A stretch of DNA of 64,000 nt from Saccharomycopsis fibuligera x Saccharomycopsis cf. fibuligera (Eukaryota > Ascomycota > Saccharomycetes > Ascoideales > Saccharomycopsidaceae), in contig CP012817.1 of assembly GCA_001936135.1 (NCBI GenBank), positions 1,798,001 through 1,862,000 of the forward strand, given 5' to 3'. Within the stretch, counting starts at the first letter, position 1. Every line of letters begins with the position of its first letter. The notes beneath the pieces were generated by a model. That model saw nothing but the letters and a program-made list of their open reading frames with translations. It ran no database searches and was not told the origin of the DNA. The translations under genes and the position numbers were made by a program. Of this stretch, positions 1 through 9,140 are shown in pieces.

Positions 1-472
1 GCTTCCTCGGTAAGAATAAGGTCCAAACAGTTTTCACGCAACATCGCCAAAATTTGCATTGATGATTTCTTGTATTTGTCGGGTCTGTTATTGTTGATCT
101 GCGAAATGTGGGCAAGAGATGTATCAGTAGTGTTTCTGGTTACATTTTCAACAATGAATTCCGTTTCTTCGTCTTGCATCTCTATGATGCCTTTTTCGAA
201 GCAAGTAACAAAATTCTTGTATCCTCTCTCAGATAATCTATGCTTCAATGCATTGTAATAATTGATGAGGTTTGCGTTTGAATTCTTCAACGCGCTCAAT
301 TTTGGAATAGATTTGGATATACGGTCTTGAATCTCGTAAAGTTCCGTGGCCGTTTTTGCAGTAGCGTCTTGGATAGAGATAGATTGTTAATACCAGCAAT
401 CAACTCTTGTAATTTTGGGATGTTTTCCTCTTTAACATCGTTTGAGCTTTTGTTTTTACTTTCGTGGTTCAT
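1..472 (-). pseudogene. Frameshifted 5' part of an unrecognised gene, cut by the window edge
   Basis: An ATG at 472 (reading left) opens a short frame (begins MNHESKNKSS) that stops at about 296. From 386 to the window edge a second frame is fully open for about 128 codons and looks coding (for example LSALKNSNANLINYYNALKH). The two frames join naturally if one base is missing near 386-389, giving a continuous hydrophilic, probably helical N-terminus. No intron signals fit the join. I do not recognise the protein; the visible part has no membrane segment. Either this is a decayed gene or the sequence has a one-base error. The start is visible but the 3' part lies outside the window. Confidence 0.45.
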
Positions 473-1032
473 AGCTATTATTCTGTTAATATTTCATTGT
501 GCTTCCAATTTGTGTCAAATTGTTTCTTGGCCGATAAGTCCTAATGTATATCTAAATGGTTGCTAGTCATCCGAGGCTGTTTCATTACCAGTTGATGAAA
601 CTTCTGCCCGATATCTTATCCTGTGTTGCCGTAGCAATTATGACTATCAATTAACATTATTCAAGTATGTAACCACGGGTAATAAAACGTGAGGAAGTTA
701 CTGTGTCTAGTATGTAACTAGATTCAGCCATTGGAAGGATGGATAATTTAATAACCACCGTATCCTGTCTGTAACGCCATGTCGGAGTATAGTGACTATA
801 TCTGCTACCCATACCTGAGGTTGTCCCCTCTGGATAGCACTGGTTAGACTAGTCTCTCCTCTAGTAGTGAAGGATAGCCACTTACTGAGATACTAATATT
901 TTTCTTTAGTAATGAAATTGGACTTATATTTCCTTACTTATTATAAACTATATCATTTAATAAAAACATTCTGTCTTTCAGACTATATATAATAATTTCA
1001 TTACTCACCCATAATGCTCAGGTGATGTTAAG
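473..1032. other. Non-coding stretch with no convincing gene
   Basis: AT-rich sequence upstream of the edge gene. It contains repeated 'agtatgtaac' words near 664-720 and could be decayed transposon LTR sequence, but I found no clear TG...CA ends or target-site duplication. Nothing coding is convincing. Confidence 0.3.
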
Positions 1033-1313
1033 TTTTCCATCACATCTGATGTTGTTCTCTTTAGCAACCATGCGTGCGCTCAAATGTTCTCGGCCGCAAA
1101 AGGCAGTTTACCAAAAAAGAGATTATACCAAATGGACGGTATGAAAGATGTTAATTGGTATAAATCCAACAAATTTTCCATCACATCTTTGATGTTGTTC
1201 TCCTTAGCAACCATGCGTGCGCTCAAATGTTCTCGGCCGCAAAAGGCAGTTTACCAAAAAGGAGATTATACCAAATGGACGGTATGAAAGATGTTAATTG
1301 GTATAAATCCAAC
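1033..1313. repeat. Tandem duplication, two ~140-bp units
   Basis: Unit 1 spans about 1033-1173 and unit 2 about 1174-1313. They are nearly identical, differing by a 2-base indel (cttt versus ct after 'catcacat') and a few substitutions. Both contain the words 'cgtgcgctcaaatg' and 'ggcagtttaccaaaaa'. On the minus strand each unit ends in the same short coding-like peptide (…PFAAENI then stop). It lies just upstream of the tRNA-Glu gene. Confidence 0.85.
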
Positions 1314-1400
1314 ATCAAGGCACCTTCTGACGGTTGTGAATACAGACTGATCAGGAATGCGAACACAACGAAGGAAATGTTCACAACAAAGAGAGCACCA
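1222..1400 (-). pseudogene. Membrane-protein-like coding relic next to tRNA-Glu
   Basis: On the minus strand a frame entering from the tRNA reads through a hydrophobic stretch (FVVNISFVVFAFLISLYS) followed by LTSFIPSIWYNLLFGKLPF and a stop. There is no plausible start: the frame runs into the tRNA gene. It looks like the tail of a membrane-protein gene whose upstream part is gone, and its last ~45 codons are what the tandem duplication repeats. The family is not recognised. It could be chance hydrophobic translation of AT-rich DNA. Confidence 0.25.
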
Positions 1401-1472
1401 TCCGATATAGTGTAACGGCTAGCACGGTTCGCTTTCACCGAGCAAACCCGGGTTCGACTCCCGGTATCGGAA
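1401..1472 (+). tRNA. tRNA-Glu (anticodon UUC)
   Basis: The 72-base sequence folds as a cloverleaf. The acceptor arm TCCGATA pairs with TATCGGA at 1465-1471. The D arm carries the A-box-like TAGTGTAACGGCTAGCA. The anticodon stem GTTCG/CGAGC encloses loop CTTTCAC (anticodon TTC), and the T arm has GGTTCGACTCC (B box). It is nearly identical to the known yeast tRNA-Glu outside the anticodon and T stems. There is no intron. A T6 run at 1474-1479 is the RNA polymerase III terminator. Retroelement debris on both sides fits the tendency of yeast LTR retrotransposons to insert near tRNA genes. Confidence 0.96.
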
Positions 1473-1473
1473 A

Positions 1474-1479
1474 TTTTTT
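1474..1479 (+). terminator. Pol III T-run terminator of tRNA-Glu
   Basis: Six consecutive T residues start two bases after the tRNA 3' end, the usual RNA polymerase III termination signal. Confidence 0.85.
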
Positions 1480-1617
1480 GTACTACAAGTATTGTCTATC
1501 GAAGACCGTGCCCTCTTTTACTTTACACGCTAAGGCTTCATGTTGTTGCTGAAAGTGTATTTGTCAATTCAACATTCTTGTCTCACCTATCGTTAATACC
1601 ATTCACGCATAAATTGC

Positions 1618-1800
1618 TTTAGTTGGAACGCAACTTGATGTTGAGCTTGCTAATTTGCGCAACACCAGAGGCTCGAAGAGAAATATCCACCATTAGAAGG
1701 AAGAAAATTCCGAGCAAAGGTAAAGAAATAACAAGAGTGGTGATGAGATACAAGATATTGACGGCGACATAAGACTTGAATTGCAATACAGTAGTTACAT
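1618..1800 (-). pseudogene. C-terminal relic of a membrane protein
   Basis: On the minus strand about 55 codons ending at a TAA near 1618 read as one strong transmembrane segment plus a polar tail (…SYVAVNILYLITTLVISLP… then …KLNIKLRSN, stop). An in-frame TGA lies just upstream (near 1805) and there is no start codon, so this can only be a fragment. It resembles the relic at 1222-1400 in having a VNI-led hydrophobic segment, and the two may derive from the same gene family. The family is not recognised. Confidence 0.3.
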
Positions 1801-1971
1801 CTCACCTAGATCGCATATGCATGCACCTCTGTATCTGTTACCCCGTTTCATACATGCTACCCTCCCCAACACTACAGGGCCGGTATAGCTACTGCACCTG
1901 TGTCCCCAGAGGGGTTGTGCACCCTTGGTTTATAGACCAAGGCTTTAAAGAATCAATTTAACAGTTCCCAG

Positions 1972-2304
1972 TGAGCTAAATGTTGGCCGTATACCATTAC
2001 TCTGGTTTAAAAGTCATTACGGTGATGTGCTGCGGCCATACACATACTTAACACAAAAGCAGACAATATGTATAAATAGAAATACTGAAGACAGGACAAG
2101 TACGAAGAAAAGAAAAATTGAAGACGATAGAAATATGTATATATATATATATATATAAAGATCTTAGCACTATAAAATATAGCAATAGGCGAGCGAACCT
2201 AAGAACCTTACAGGTCCTATAATAACACAAGAATATAAAGCTCCCCTTTGGAATCATATCAGGAGGTTGGACGGCGGGACCTGGCCTCATTAATTCATCA
2301 TTCA
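1972..2304. mobile_element. LTR-like dispersed repeat, copy A (probable solo LTR)
   Basis: About 300 bp aligns with 35291-35535 of this window. Shared blocks in order: TGAGC..AATG, ATACCA, AAAAGTCAT.ACGGT.ATGT, AAAAGCAGA.AATATGTATAAATA, AATATAAAGCTC, GGTTGGAC. The TATA-like block in the middle and the TG start fit an LTR. The CA end is not firmly placed (2304 is a guess) and I see no clear target-site duplication. The position about 500 bp downstream of a tRNA gene supports a retrotransposon origin. No internal retrotransposon ORF is present. A (TA)n run lies at about 2136-2156. Confidence 0.5.
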
Positions 2305-3005
2305 TAGTGACAAGTAACATTAGTAACACAAATGTTAGTGAACTCTATCAGTATCCTCTAGAGTAGCTTAGAGCTTATATATGACTCAGCAGGCTGAGAA
2401 TCCTTTCACTATGTAAGTATCTATTGGTTTATTAGTACGACAATAATTAAAGCATTGGGCAGCGCGGTAATGCACTCAATATGCAGTCAAGCACTGCTGG
2501 TTGGCGAACTAAAGCTCAAATAATATCTGCTTTAGAGTGGCAGAACGATGCCAAACTTACAAATTTTGAGATTACTAAATACACGAGGTCATAGACCACA
2601 AAAAAGTTCTCTATTAAGAGGTCAAATACTACGTATGCTCCTATGTTTTCTATGAGTTTGTTTTTTTCTTAATGTCTCTATCTAGTCAGCATTAATTCTT
2701 GATAAGCCTCACAATCAAAGAAAGTACCGAAAGTAAAAATAAAAAAAAAAAAAAATAGAACTGTGGTGATAAACTGTGGCACCATGCATCATGTGTTTCG
2801 GCACAAGTTCCAACATCGCAGACGATCGCAGATAGACATCTCAGCCGGATGCAAAAACAGTGACTGTTCTCCCGGCCTGTCTAACCATAAATTCCAGTGT
2901 ATAAGTAACCCATCATGCCTGCCAAATACCTGATATTTAGTCCTAGAGTTGGACACATTTGCACTGTCACAAATTGTCCTTCAAGAACCGACACATCCAT
3001 CCATT
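2305..3005 (+). other. Upstream region of first Seo1-type gene
   Basis: No gene is seen here. It holds an A-rich tract near 2740-2755 and, from 2759, a strong regulatory motif cluster (listed separately) placed about 235 bp before the ATG at 3006. Confidence 0.6.
2759..2793 (+). promoter_or_regulatory. Met31/Met32-type element upstream of Seo1-like gene 1
   Basis: AACTGTGG occurs at 2759-2766 and AAACTGTGGC at 2771-2780. The core AAACTGTGG is the site of the zinc-finger factors Met31/Met32 of sulfur metabolism in S. cerevisiae. The 23-bp block from 2771 is shared with the promoter of the third copy (8903-8924), at almost the same distance from the ATG (235 versus 238 bp). The motif is seen; control by sulfur is inferred. 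Confidence 0.7.
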
Positions 3006-4646
3006 ATGTCCGCCATCAAGTACCTTGTCGGCCAAGTGTGGGACTATTTCAAGGTTGATGATCCAAAACAATTCAGACAAGAATACTCGGACCCAACAGT
3101 TGACCGTGAAAGAAAGCCAAAGAAACAGGCAGTTACTAAGCTTGCACAAATATACGAAGTATTCTCATGGTACCCGTCTCACTATTCACCGTACGAGCGT
3201 CGCTTTTTGCTAAAGGTTGACGCTTGTGTGCTTATATTCACTGCCTTAAGTTTTTATACAAAGTTTTTGGACAGTTCCAATGTTTCCAACGCTTACGTTT
3301 CTGGGATGAAAGAGGAGCTCAATTTGAAGGGCAATGAACTAAACTACTTTACCACTTTTTTTAATGTCGGCTACTGTATTTTCCAGCTTCCGTTGATCTA
3401 TTTGATCCAGAAACAGTCTTTCGCTAGATATCTTTTGATCGCATGCGAGCTTTGCTGGGGTATCTGTACATTCTGCTCAGCTGCTGCCCATAATGCCAAC
3501 CAGTTGTACGCCGTTCGGTTTTTTGTTGGGGTAAGCGAAGCTGTCAGCTTTCCCGGCTCTTATATTGTCATGAGTACGTGGTATACTCCTGAGGAGTTGG
3601 TCAGAAGAGCAGGCTTTTACAATATGATGGCTAGTGTTGGCACAGCTACTTCCGGTTTGCTTCAGACTGCTTGCCGCGAAAACCTCAATGGTATATTAGG
3701 GCACAGTGGGTGGAGATGGCAATTCATCATTGATGGCGTTCTCACTCTTGGCTGCACCCTTTACGGGTTTCTTCTCTTCCCGGGCACCCCAGAAACCACT
3801 AAGAGGTTTGGACTTTTAACAGAAGATGACTGTCTCTTTGCTAGAAGAAGAATGGCCAACAGAGTCCAGGTACCAAAAAACTTTACCGGAAAAACAATCA
3901 AAAATATCTTTCTCACATGGCAACCGTATGTGCTTACTCTTCTCTGGGTTGGCCATCATCAAGTGAACTATGAAAGTGACATGAAATTGTATCTTAAAAC
4001 TAAGGTCCAAAAGTACGGTGAATCAGCCCCAACAAACTATGCTGCAGCTGCTGGTGGAGTTGCTGCCGTTTCAGCATTCTTAGTGCCGAATCTTAGCGCA
4101 GTATACGGCAAACTTCCTGTGGTTTGTGCAGTTCTTATTATTCAATATTTTTGTAACATTTGTTTACTTATTTGGAAAATACCGGATGGATTAAAACTCT
4201 CAAACTATTTTTTGGAGCATGTTTTTCAAAGTGGCCTCGCACCAACATTTTACGCTTGGTGCGCAAACTTGTGCAGAGATAACGCAGAAAAGAAGGCATT
4301 TGTTCTTGCCTTGATTAATTGTCTATCTTATGCTACTCAAGCTTGGACAGTCCCATTGCAATGGGATACCAAGTACTCTCCGGAGTTTAAGATGGGATTT
4401 GCTGTTAATGTAGCAATTGTGACTGTGGTAACGTTGGCATTTTTTTTAACTTGGGGATTGGAACGTTGGGATTACAAGATTATTCCGAGATACACTGGCG
4501 GTAGACACGAGTACCTTGATGAAAGCGTGGATGTCTTCAAAGCACAGAGGAGTAAAGAGTCAAGTTTTGTTTATGAGGAAAAAGAGTTAACAGAAAAAAG
4601 TGAGAAAAAGACTGTCGCGGTCTCGGTTAAAAACTTGAGTAGATAG
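3006..4646 (+). CDS. Seo1/Fen2-type MFS transporter (ACS family), copy 1
   Basis: A 546-aa permease of the anion:cation symporter (ACS, Dal5) branch of the major facilitator superfamily, probably importing an organic anion across the plasma membrane. It shows the family blocks NAYVSGMKEEL near residue 100, RFFVGVSEAVSFPG near 175, an STWYTPEELVRRAGF segment and GWRWQFIIDG before the central loop, and about 12 hydrophobic segments. Similarity is greatest to Seo1, Fen2 and relatives rather than drug exporters. The start at 3006 (MSAIK) is chosen because the frame has no earlier ATG and the third copy begins with the same MSAIK. Met31/32-type sites upstream suggest sulfur control. Seo1, Yct1 and Soa1 in this family are linked to sulfur compounds, so a sulfur-containing substrate is a reasonable inference. 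It is the apparent donor of the converted tract in the pseudogene downstream. Confidence 0.88.
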   Translation: MSAIKYLVGQVWDYFKVDDPKQFRQEYSDPTVDRERKPKKQAVTKLAQIYEVFSWYPSHYSPYERRFLLKVDACVLIFTALSFYTKFLDSSNVSNAYVSGMKEELNLKGNELNYFTTFFNVGYCIFQLPLIYLIQKQSFARYLLIACELCWGICTFCSAAAHNANQLYAVRFFVGVSEAVSFPGSYIVMSTWYTPEELVRRAGFYNMMASVGTATSGLLQTACRENLNGILGHSGWRWQFIIDGVLTLGCTLYGFLLFPGTPETTKRFGLLTEDDCLFARRRMANRVQVPKNFTGKTIKNIFLTWQPYVLTLLWVGHHQVNYESDMKLYLKTKVQKYGESAPTNYAAAAGGVAAVSAFLVPNLSAVYGKLPVVCAVLIIQYFCNICLLIWKIPDGLKLSNYFLEHVFQSGLAPTFYAWCANLCRDNAEKKAFVLALINCLSYATQAWTVPLQWDTKYSPEFKMGFAVNVAIVTVVTLAFFLTWGLERWDYKIIPRYTGGRHEYLDESVDVFKAQRSKESSFVYEEKELTEKSEKKTVAVSVKNLSR

Positions 4647-5905
4647 TATGTTGAATGTGTTTATTTTTCTTTTCTTCTTTTTTTCAAGATATTTTTGCTA
4701 GTATTTTAGGTCGTTTCCGCTTAAAGTAAATTTCTTTTTTTTTTTTTTTTTTCCTTTTTGTTTTGTAAAGAGTATCACATAGTTTTGTTTTCTTGTTTAA
4801 TCTTATATCGTTTGCGTGTTTTGATCCATCCTTTTGAAAATTCGTATAAATCTGGTCTTTCCTGTACCACGAAAGGAAAAACATATTTTTTCAGCTAAAT
4901 GCTACTATATGTGTTCCTGTAATTTTTTTTTTTTTTTTTAATCACAGGTTGATCTCTCTTGCTTGTTTTTGTTTTTTTGTTTTGTTTTATTTTTTTGTTT
5001 TGTTTTATTTTTTTGTTCTGTTTTATTTTTTTGTTTTTTTTTGTTTTTTAAAAATACGTTCTGCATGTCAGCTTCTCTGATTTTGCAAAATCTATTTGTT
5101 TTTTTTTTTTTTTTTTTGAAAATATTTTCATTAGTTCAGATTATATTTACAAGAAAAAACATGAATTTCAGTAATTTGCTGCTTTAACAGATGAATGCTA
5201 CTGGAAAAAAAGAGAACTATTCTCTTTTTATGGTTTAGTCTGCCTGCCAAAGTATTGTTTACCGCCCTGCGTTACTATATATTTGCAGCTCAAAAGAGAA
5301 TGCTCTCCTGTTATCACCTATCTAGATCAGTTACGAGGTTAGTATCCCAGCAGTGGCTATCCCCATACCAAAAAATGCTGATCCTAGTAATATTGCTGAA
5401 CATTTTTTATACGTCTGTTGTTGATGTTTAATACGTATTATGCCCCACAATAGGAAAAACAAATCTTGCATACGAATACAACACAGTATGCCGCACTCAG
5501 AAATAAAGCACAAACACGAGACTAAAGAAAATTGAAAATTCCAGTCAAGTGACAAACAAACATGGGCTACCCTGCCTTTTTAACTATAGTATATTTCTCT
5601 GCTAAGACTAGTATGTAACATTCAGCCCTGCTGGTGCTGATACCATATTTACTATAGTTGGTATTTTGGAGATGTCACGTGGAGTTAAGATAACAAATAC
5701 TGTGTCGTGCATTATCATGAGTATTGACATAAGCTGAGCGGCAGCTGAGTTTCCAACATTGTAACGTACAGGTTTATCTAGAGAGACTCATTTTACTTCC
5801 ACAATTTCTATAAGTGCCACTAACACACAATGTTAAGCTGCCTTTGTTTTTTCTTTTTTTAGCTACTTCATGGGCTTCATTTTCAGTGTCGGAAAATTAC
5901 AAACA
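4647..5905. other. Spacer between transporter copies 1 and 2
   Basis: No gene is seen. It contains long T tracts (about 4737-4752, 4923-4940, 5101-5117) and a TTTTTTTGTTTTGT repeat near 4970-5045. A CACGTG (Cbf1-type) site lies at 5676-5681 and a decayed Met31/32-type element at 5696-5719 before the pseudogene. Confidence 0.6.
5676..5719 (+). promoter_or_regulatory. CACGTG plus decayed Met31/32-type element of the pseudogene
   Basis: CACGTG is at 5676-5681. The stretch 5696-5719 aligns with the shared element of the two intact copies, but the core reads ACTGTGTCG instead of ACTGTGGCA, so the zinc-finger core is broken. The spacing to the relic ATG (210 bp) is close to that of the intact genes. 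Confidence 0.5.
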
Positions 5906-7550
5906 ATGACCCTCATCAAAACGATAGCAAATTAAATATGGAGCCACTTAAAGGTAGATAATCTGCATGAATTTCCACAAGAGTATTCAGACACAACACT
6001 TAATCATGACAGAAGATTGAAGAGAGAGGTAAAAACTAAAGTTTCCCTATTTCATGAGTTTTTTTTTTTTTTTTTCATGGCATCCACCACATTACTCTGC
6101 TTATAAACGCCAGTACTTGCTTGAAGTAAATATTGTTACGTTCTCATCTTTATGGCCCTAAATTTTTACACAAAGTATTCGGATAGCTTTAATATTTCCA
6201 ACGCTTGTGTCTCTGGAATGAAACAAGAGCTTGAATTATGGGGCAAAGAGTTTAATTGTTCCACTAAGTTCTTCGACATTGTATACTGCATATTTCAAAT
6301 ACCTTTAGTATTTTTGATTCAAAAACAATAATTTTCTAGATATCTTTTGATCGCATGCGAGCTTTGCTGGGGTATCTGTACATTCTGCTCAGCTGCTGCC
6401 CATAATGCCAACCAGTTGTACGCCGTTCGGTTTTTTGTTGGGGTAAGCGAAGCTGTCAGCTTTCCCGGCTCTTATATTGTCATGAGTACGTGGTATACTC
6501 CTGAGGAGTTGGTCAGAAGAGCAGGCTTTTACAATATGATGGCTAGTGTTGGCACAGCTACTTCCGGTTTGCTTCAGACTGCTTGCCGCGAAAACCTCAA
6601 TGGTATATTAGGGCACAGTGGGTGGAGATGGCAATTCATCATTGATGGCGTTCTCACTCTTGGCTGCACCCTTTACGGGTTTCTTCTCTTCCCGGGCACC
6701 CCAGAAACCACTAAGAGGTTTGGACTTTTAACAGAAGATGACTGTCTCTTTGCTAGAAGAAGAATGGCCAACAGAGTCCAGGTGCCAAAAAACTTTACCA
6801 GAAAAACAATCAAAAATATCTTTCTCACATGGCAACCGTATGTGCTTACTCTTCTCTGGGTTGGCCATCATCAAGTTAATTATTCCAGTGATATTCAGTT
6901 GTACCTAAAGACACGAGTGGAAAAGTACGGTGAATCAGCCCCAACAAACTATGCCGCAGCTACTGGTGGAGTTGCTGCCATTCCAGCATTCTTAGTGCCA
7001 AACTTATGTGCGGTGTATGGTAAGGTTCCATTAGTGAGTGCGGTATTTGTCGTACAGTTATTCTACAACATCAATTCACTAATTTGGAGGATTCCTAATT
7101 CATTAAAGCTATCCGCTTATTTCTTGAAAAATGCGTTTTCGTTTGGTGTCCCACCATTTTCTACACTTGAAGTGCTAATTTGAACAGAGATGATGCGGAA
7201 AAGAAAGAATTTGTTGTTTAATGAATACTCTCGCATATGTTTCTGGCGCCTGGTTTAGTCCATTGAAATGGAATACTAAATATTCTCTCAAGTTAAAAAT
7301 TGGTTACACCGTCGGTCTAACAATTGCATTTCTTGTATTATTAACTGTTTGCTCTTTTTGGACTTTGGAAAAAAAGCACTATAGAATAGCTCCAAAATTT
7401 GCAGATAATAGAAATCAGTTTGTCAGCGGTAGAATGAATACTAAGGTTCACCAAAGTAATGAAAATGAAAGTTTTATTAATGACGTGGAAAGTACAGCAG
7501 GAAATAATGTTGCTGGTACGGTAGCAGTTTCAGTTGAAAATTGGAATTGA
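5906..7550 (+). pseudogene. Seo1-type transporter pseudogene, copy 2, with gene-conversion tract
   Basis: This aligns end to end with the two intact neighbours but is dead. The relic ATG at 5906 reads MTLIKTIAN and then stops (TAA, codon 10). A T-run near 6061-6075 disrupts the frame after the HEFF segment. An in-frame stop (caataa) precedes the converted segment at about 6329. The frame closes again at 7183, and the last 109 codons lie in another frame (7221-7550). The middle, 6336-6876, is a 541-bp copy of 3424-3964 in gene 1 with only two mismatches. A second near-identical patch occurs near 6925-7000, while the flanks are far more diverged. An apparently intact 278-codon frame at 6347-7183 is therefore a by-product of conversion and would lack the first membrane segments. 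Confidence 0.9.
6336..6876 (+). repeat. Gene-conversion tract (copy of 3424-3964)
   Basis: 539 of 541 bases match copy 1; the two differences I see are in the codons around residues 288-297 (ggtacc versus ggtgcc, ccgga versus ccaga). Identity drops sharply on both sides (cgctagat versus ttctagat on the left, aagtgaac versus aagttaat on the right). Confidence 0.9.
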
Positions 7551-7635
7551 AGTTTGTCTGGAGCTTATATGTCACTTTGTACTGACTTAAATCTTGAGAA
7601 TTTTTAATTTTTGTTTTTTTGTCTTGTTATTATTT

Positions 7636-7648
<13 letters not shown>

Positions 7649-7687
<39 letters not shown>
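7649..7687. repeat. 39-base poly-T tract
   Basis: Uninterrupted T run downstream of the transporter pseudogene. Confidence 0.9.
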
Positions 7688-7688
<1 letters not shown>

Positions 7689-8756
7689 AGTTTATTTACT
7701 TTGATTTGATAAGTTCACTATAAAAAGGGTTATGCTTATGCCTTTTCCTATCAATATTCAAAATTTCAAAGCATTTCTTGCAGATAAATCTGGTTCAGTT
7801 TTTGAAGCTTTCAAAGGGCATTCACAATATGAAGTTAGAGAACTGGAAGAAGATAAAACAAGGTCTACTTTTCATACTTTGTTGAAATTGCTGCCATTTT
7901 ACTTAAAATACTTTATTAATATTATTTGAGTTTTGCTACATTTATATGAGAAATTGTGAGCTTAAATTAAACGTAGCCTGTATCATAAATTGTATCACGG
8001 ATTGCATCACAGAATATCAACATTAGCTCAAAGCAAATTCAACTTCTTAGCGTATCTGTAACCTTGTAAGGTTGGAAATTGTGGTGCTCCAAATTTTTAC
8101 AATAGCCTAAAAGGAAATTTCCCTATTGTTGAGAGATCAACTTAGTCTCAAACAGGTATGATATTTAGCTGGAACAATTGATTTTCGAGGACTCTTGTGT
8201 GACCTTTCATGGTTAATTTACAAATCGACTGTTGTTGAAGGAAGGCTGTGGTTTACAGGAATCATCTACAGAGAAAAATGACACTACATATGTATATATA
8301 GAATTTTCACTTATCCATCTTCTTTTTAGTCATTCCAGAAGCCTTGAAACTGACCATCATACCTTTTGCTCAAGTCCCTTTTACGTTATAAAAATTGTGA
8401 ACTTATTGAGATCCTTACCATGTTCTGCTGTGGCTCATATGATGATGCAGCGCAATATGCCACACCAAAATGCAAAAATCCAAAGGATGTGCTTTTTAGT
8501 TAATCTGCTAAGGTTAGATACGCCCTGGCAAAGGAGAAACTAAAACAGTTGGCAGGCTGCTTGTTCGCACTTTGAAAAGACAGTATTTACAAGAACGTAA
8601 AGCGTGTTATTAGAAACATTTTACTAAGCAGAAAAGTAAAATGCTATTGTCACGATCTAAAAGCTTGATGCTTTTTGACAGTACTCTGATTTGCAAAGGA
8701 AAAGAGAGTTCTCAACTACTAAATCAAAGGCCCAAGATAGTAACTTAGAGCTTTAT

Positions 8757-8757
<1 letters not shown>

Positions 8758-8793
<36 letters not shown>
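8758..8793. repeat. 36-base poly-A tract
   Basis: Uninterrupted A run about 350 bp upstream of the third transporter gene. Confidence 0.9.
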
Positions 8794-8799
<6 letters not shown>

Positions 8800-8902
8800 G
8801 CTTTGACATATATGCTGACATACACTGCGCCAAGATTTCTGTATTGTGCCATTTCAATCCACCATGAATTATCCAATACGATGAAAATATAGACCCTTTC
8901 AG

Positions 8903-8924
8903 AAACTGTGGCACATGCATCATG
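8903..8924 (+). promoter_or_regulatory. Met31/Met32-type element upstream of Seo1-like gene 2
   Basis: AAACTGTGGC at 8903-8912 is followed by ACATGCATCATG, matching the element at 2771-2793 with one base less. It lies 238 bp before the ATG. Confidence 0.7.
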
Positions 8925-9140
8925 ATGTGACAATTCAGCAGCTGACTTTTCAGAATCGTAGTCTTTTCAGATTTTGAAAAGATTTTCGGCTCAGAATAAT
9001 TAGTAGCTATACCTTTTCTTTCATACTATACACTTTCTTTATACATAGAAGACCCAGGCCGGTATTCCTGGCAATGATTGTTCTATTCTGGCCTAATTTC
9101 TTCTGGATGCGCCTAAGCTCAAAACTTTCCTCAGCCAAAA

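Larger units (their letters stand above)
7551..9140. other. Spacer between transporter copies 2 and 3
   Basis: No recognised gene. It carries a 39-base T run (7649-7687) and a 36-base A run (8758-8793). Two small frames, at 7732-7929 (65 codons) and 8232-8543 (103 codons, non-ATG start), show no family resemblance. The former has a coding-like composition (…GSVFEAFKGHSQYEVREL…) and might be a relic. The Met31/32-type element of copy 3 is near the right end. Confidence 0.5.

Noticed and set aside
2949-3005. 19-codon N-terminal extension of the first transporter
   Set aside because: It begins with TTG; the ATG at 3006 gives the same MSAIK start as the third copy.
6347-7183. Intact-looking 278-aa transporter
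   Set aside because: It is the converted interior of a pseudogene: no promoter, no first membrane segments, and a frameshift before the end.
8232-8543. 103-codon hypothetical gene between transporter copies
   Set aside because: Starts with a non-ATG codon, has no family resemblance and no coding-type composition.
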